Assembly (NCBI GenBank): GCA_011051855.1
Contig: DRKG01000163.1
Span: 1-6,756 of the forward strand
Direction: 5' to 3'
From: a bacterium
GTDB lineage: Bacteria > Planctomycetota > UBA1135 > UBA2386
Length of the DNA stretch: 6,756 nt
Below the pieces are notes generated by a model. The model was given only the letters and a program-made list of their open reading frames with translations, was not told the origin of the DNA and ran no database searches. Positions 6,490 through 6,756 of this stretch are shown here, in pieces. A program made the translations under genes and the position numbers. Positions within the stretch are counted from its first letter, which is position 1, and every line of letters begins with the position of its first letter.

Positions 6490-6756
6490 CGTCGTTCCAG
6501 ACCACGTGCGCGGGGATCGCGCTGTTCGCGGCGCTGCTGCCGGCCCAAGAAGCCAAGACGCCCGAACGCGCCCCGGCGCCGCCGTTCCAACTGTGGTGCC
6601 CGCGACGCCCCGCGGACGAGGCCGACTTCAAGGTCGCCAAGTGGGGGCCGCGCAACTTGCCGAGCAAGGGCTACGCGTTCTTCGCCGCCAAGATCCTACC
6701 GGTGACCTCGGCGCCGATCATCGACGGCGTCGTGATCACGCGAAACGGCGTGATCG
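6486..6756 (+). CDS. Start of a further secreted amidohydrolase-like protein (partial, runs off the window)
   Basis: Only the first 90 codons are present. The signal peptide is about residues 1-20 (core AGIALFAALLPA), cut before Gln21-Glu. Residues 63-90 (YAFFAAKILPVTSAP, then IIDGVVITRNGVI) match the opening beta strands of the other four genes, for example GVILLQNGRIKAIG in gene 3, so this is very probably another paralogue. Unlike the others, it has about 40 extra residues between the signal peptide and the first fold strand. That stretch is Pro-rich and then Trp/Arg-containing (PFQLWCPRRPAD, KVAKWGPRN). The start overlaps the gene 4 stop as ATGA and is preceded by GGAG at eight bases. The metal-ligand region lies beyond the window edge, so it cannot be said whether this copy is active. 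Confidence 0.8.
   Translation, partial: MTSFQTTCAGIALFAALLPAQEAKTPERAPAPPFQLWCPRRPADEADFKVAKWGPRNLPSKGYAFFAAKILPVTSAPIIDGVVITRNGVI

Noticed and set aside
1..6756. RNA genes, CRISPR arrays, insertion sequences, terminators or internal promoters
   Set aside because: The whole window is covered by overlapping coding sequence. I saw no tRNA-like fold, regular direct repeats, terminal inverted repeats, or hairpin followed by a T run.

Overview
This window is packed edge to edge with one co-directional gene cluster on the + strand: four complete genes and the start of a fifth. Neighbouring genes overlap by 4, 4, 1 and 4 bases, with no intergenic gap, promoter-sized space or terminator. Base composition is very GC-rich (roughly 70% by eye). 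Every gene begins with a Sec-type signal peptide whose predicted cut lies just before Gln. This, with the protein family, suggests a Gram-negative-type bacterium rich in secreted amidohydrolases, for example a high-GC planctomycete or myxobacterium relative. That assignment is weak inference; no marker gene is present.

All five genes encode paralogues of one family: secreted members of the amidohydrolase superfamily (COG1228 / imidazolonepropionase-prolidase type, as I recall the family). Layout: gene 1 (4-1158, 384 aa, one domain), gene 2 (1155-2384, 409 aa, one domain), gene 3 (2381-3661, 426 aa, one domain with a long charged helix), gene 4 (3661-6489, 942 aa, two amidohydrolase-like domains fused head to tail, the second interrupted by a small all-beta domain), gene 5 (6486 to beyond the window, first 90 residues of another member). 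The window therefore holds five near-complete amidohydrolase-like domains and the beginning of a sixth.

The striking point is that none of the five readable domains keeps the metal-binding set of the superfamily. The strand-1 HxH motif reads VxT, SxG, HxA, DxD and FxH in order, and the strand-5 His, strand-6 His and strand-8 Asp positions are mostly replaced as well. The frames are intact, and the rest of the fold signature is kept: the N-terminal beta strands ending in P-G, the Gly-rich loop ending in Lys/Arg, the helix and LLG motif near the C terminus, and the closing GxL..GK.AD..(S)GDP strand. These look like a family of maintained pseudoenzymes rather than decaying genes.

My reading, which is inference, is that the cluster makes several secreted, non-catalytic amidohydrolase-fold subunits in coupled amounts. 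They could form a heteromeric assembly in the periplasm or outside the cell, perhaps with an active member encoded outside the window. Inactive amidohydrolase-fold subunits with structural or regulatory roles are known (PyrC' in Pseudomonas aspartate transcarbamoylase, CRMPs in animals), but I know of no described serial cluster like this one.
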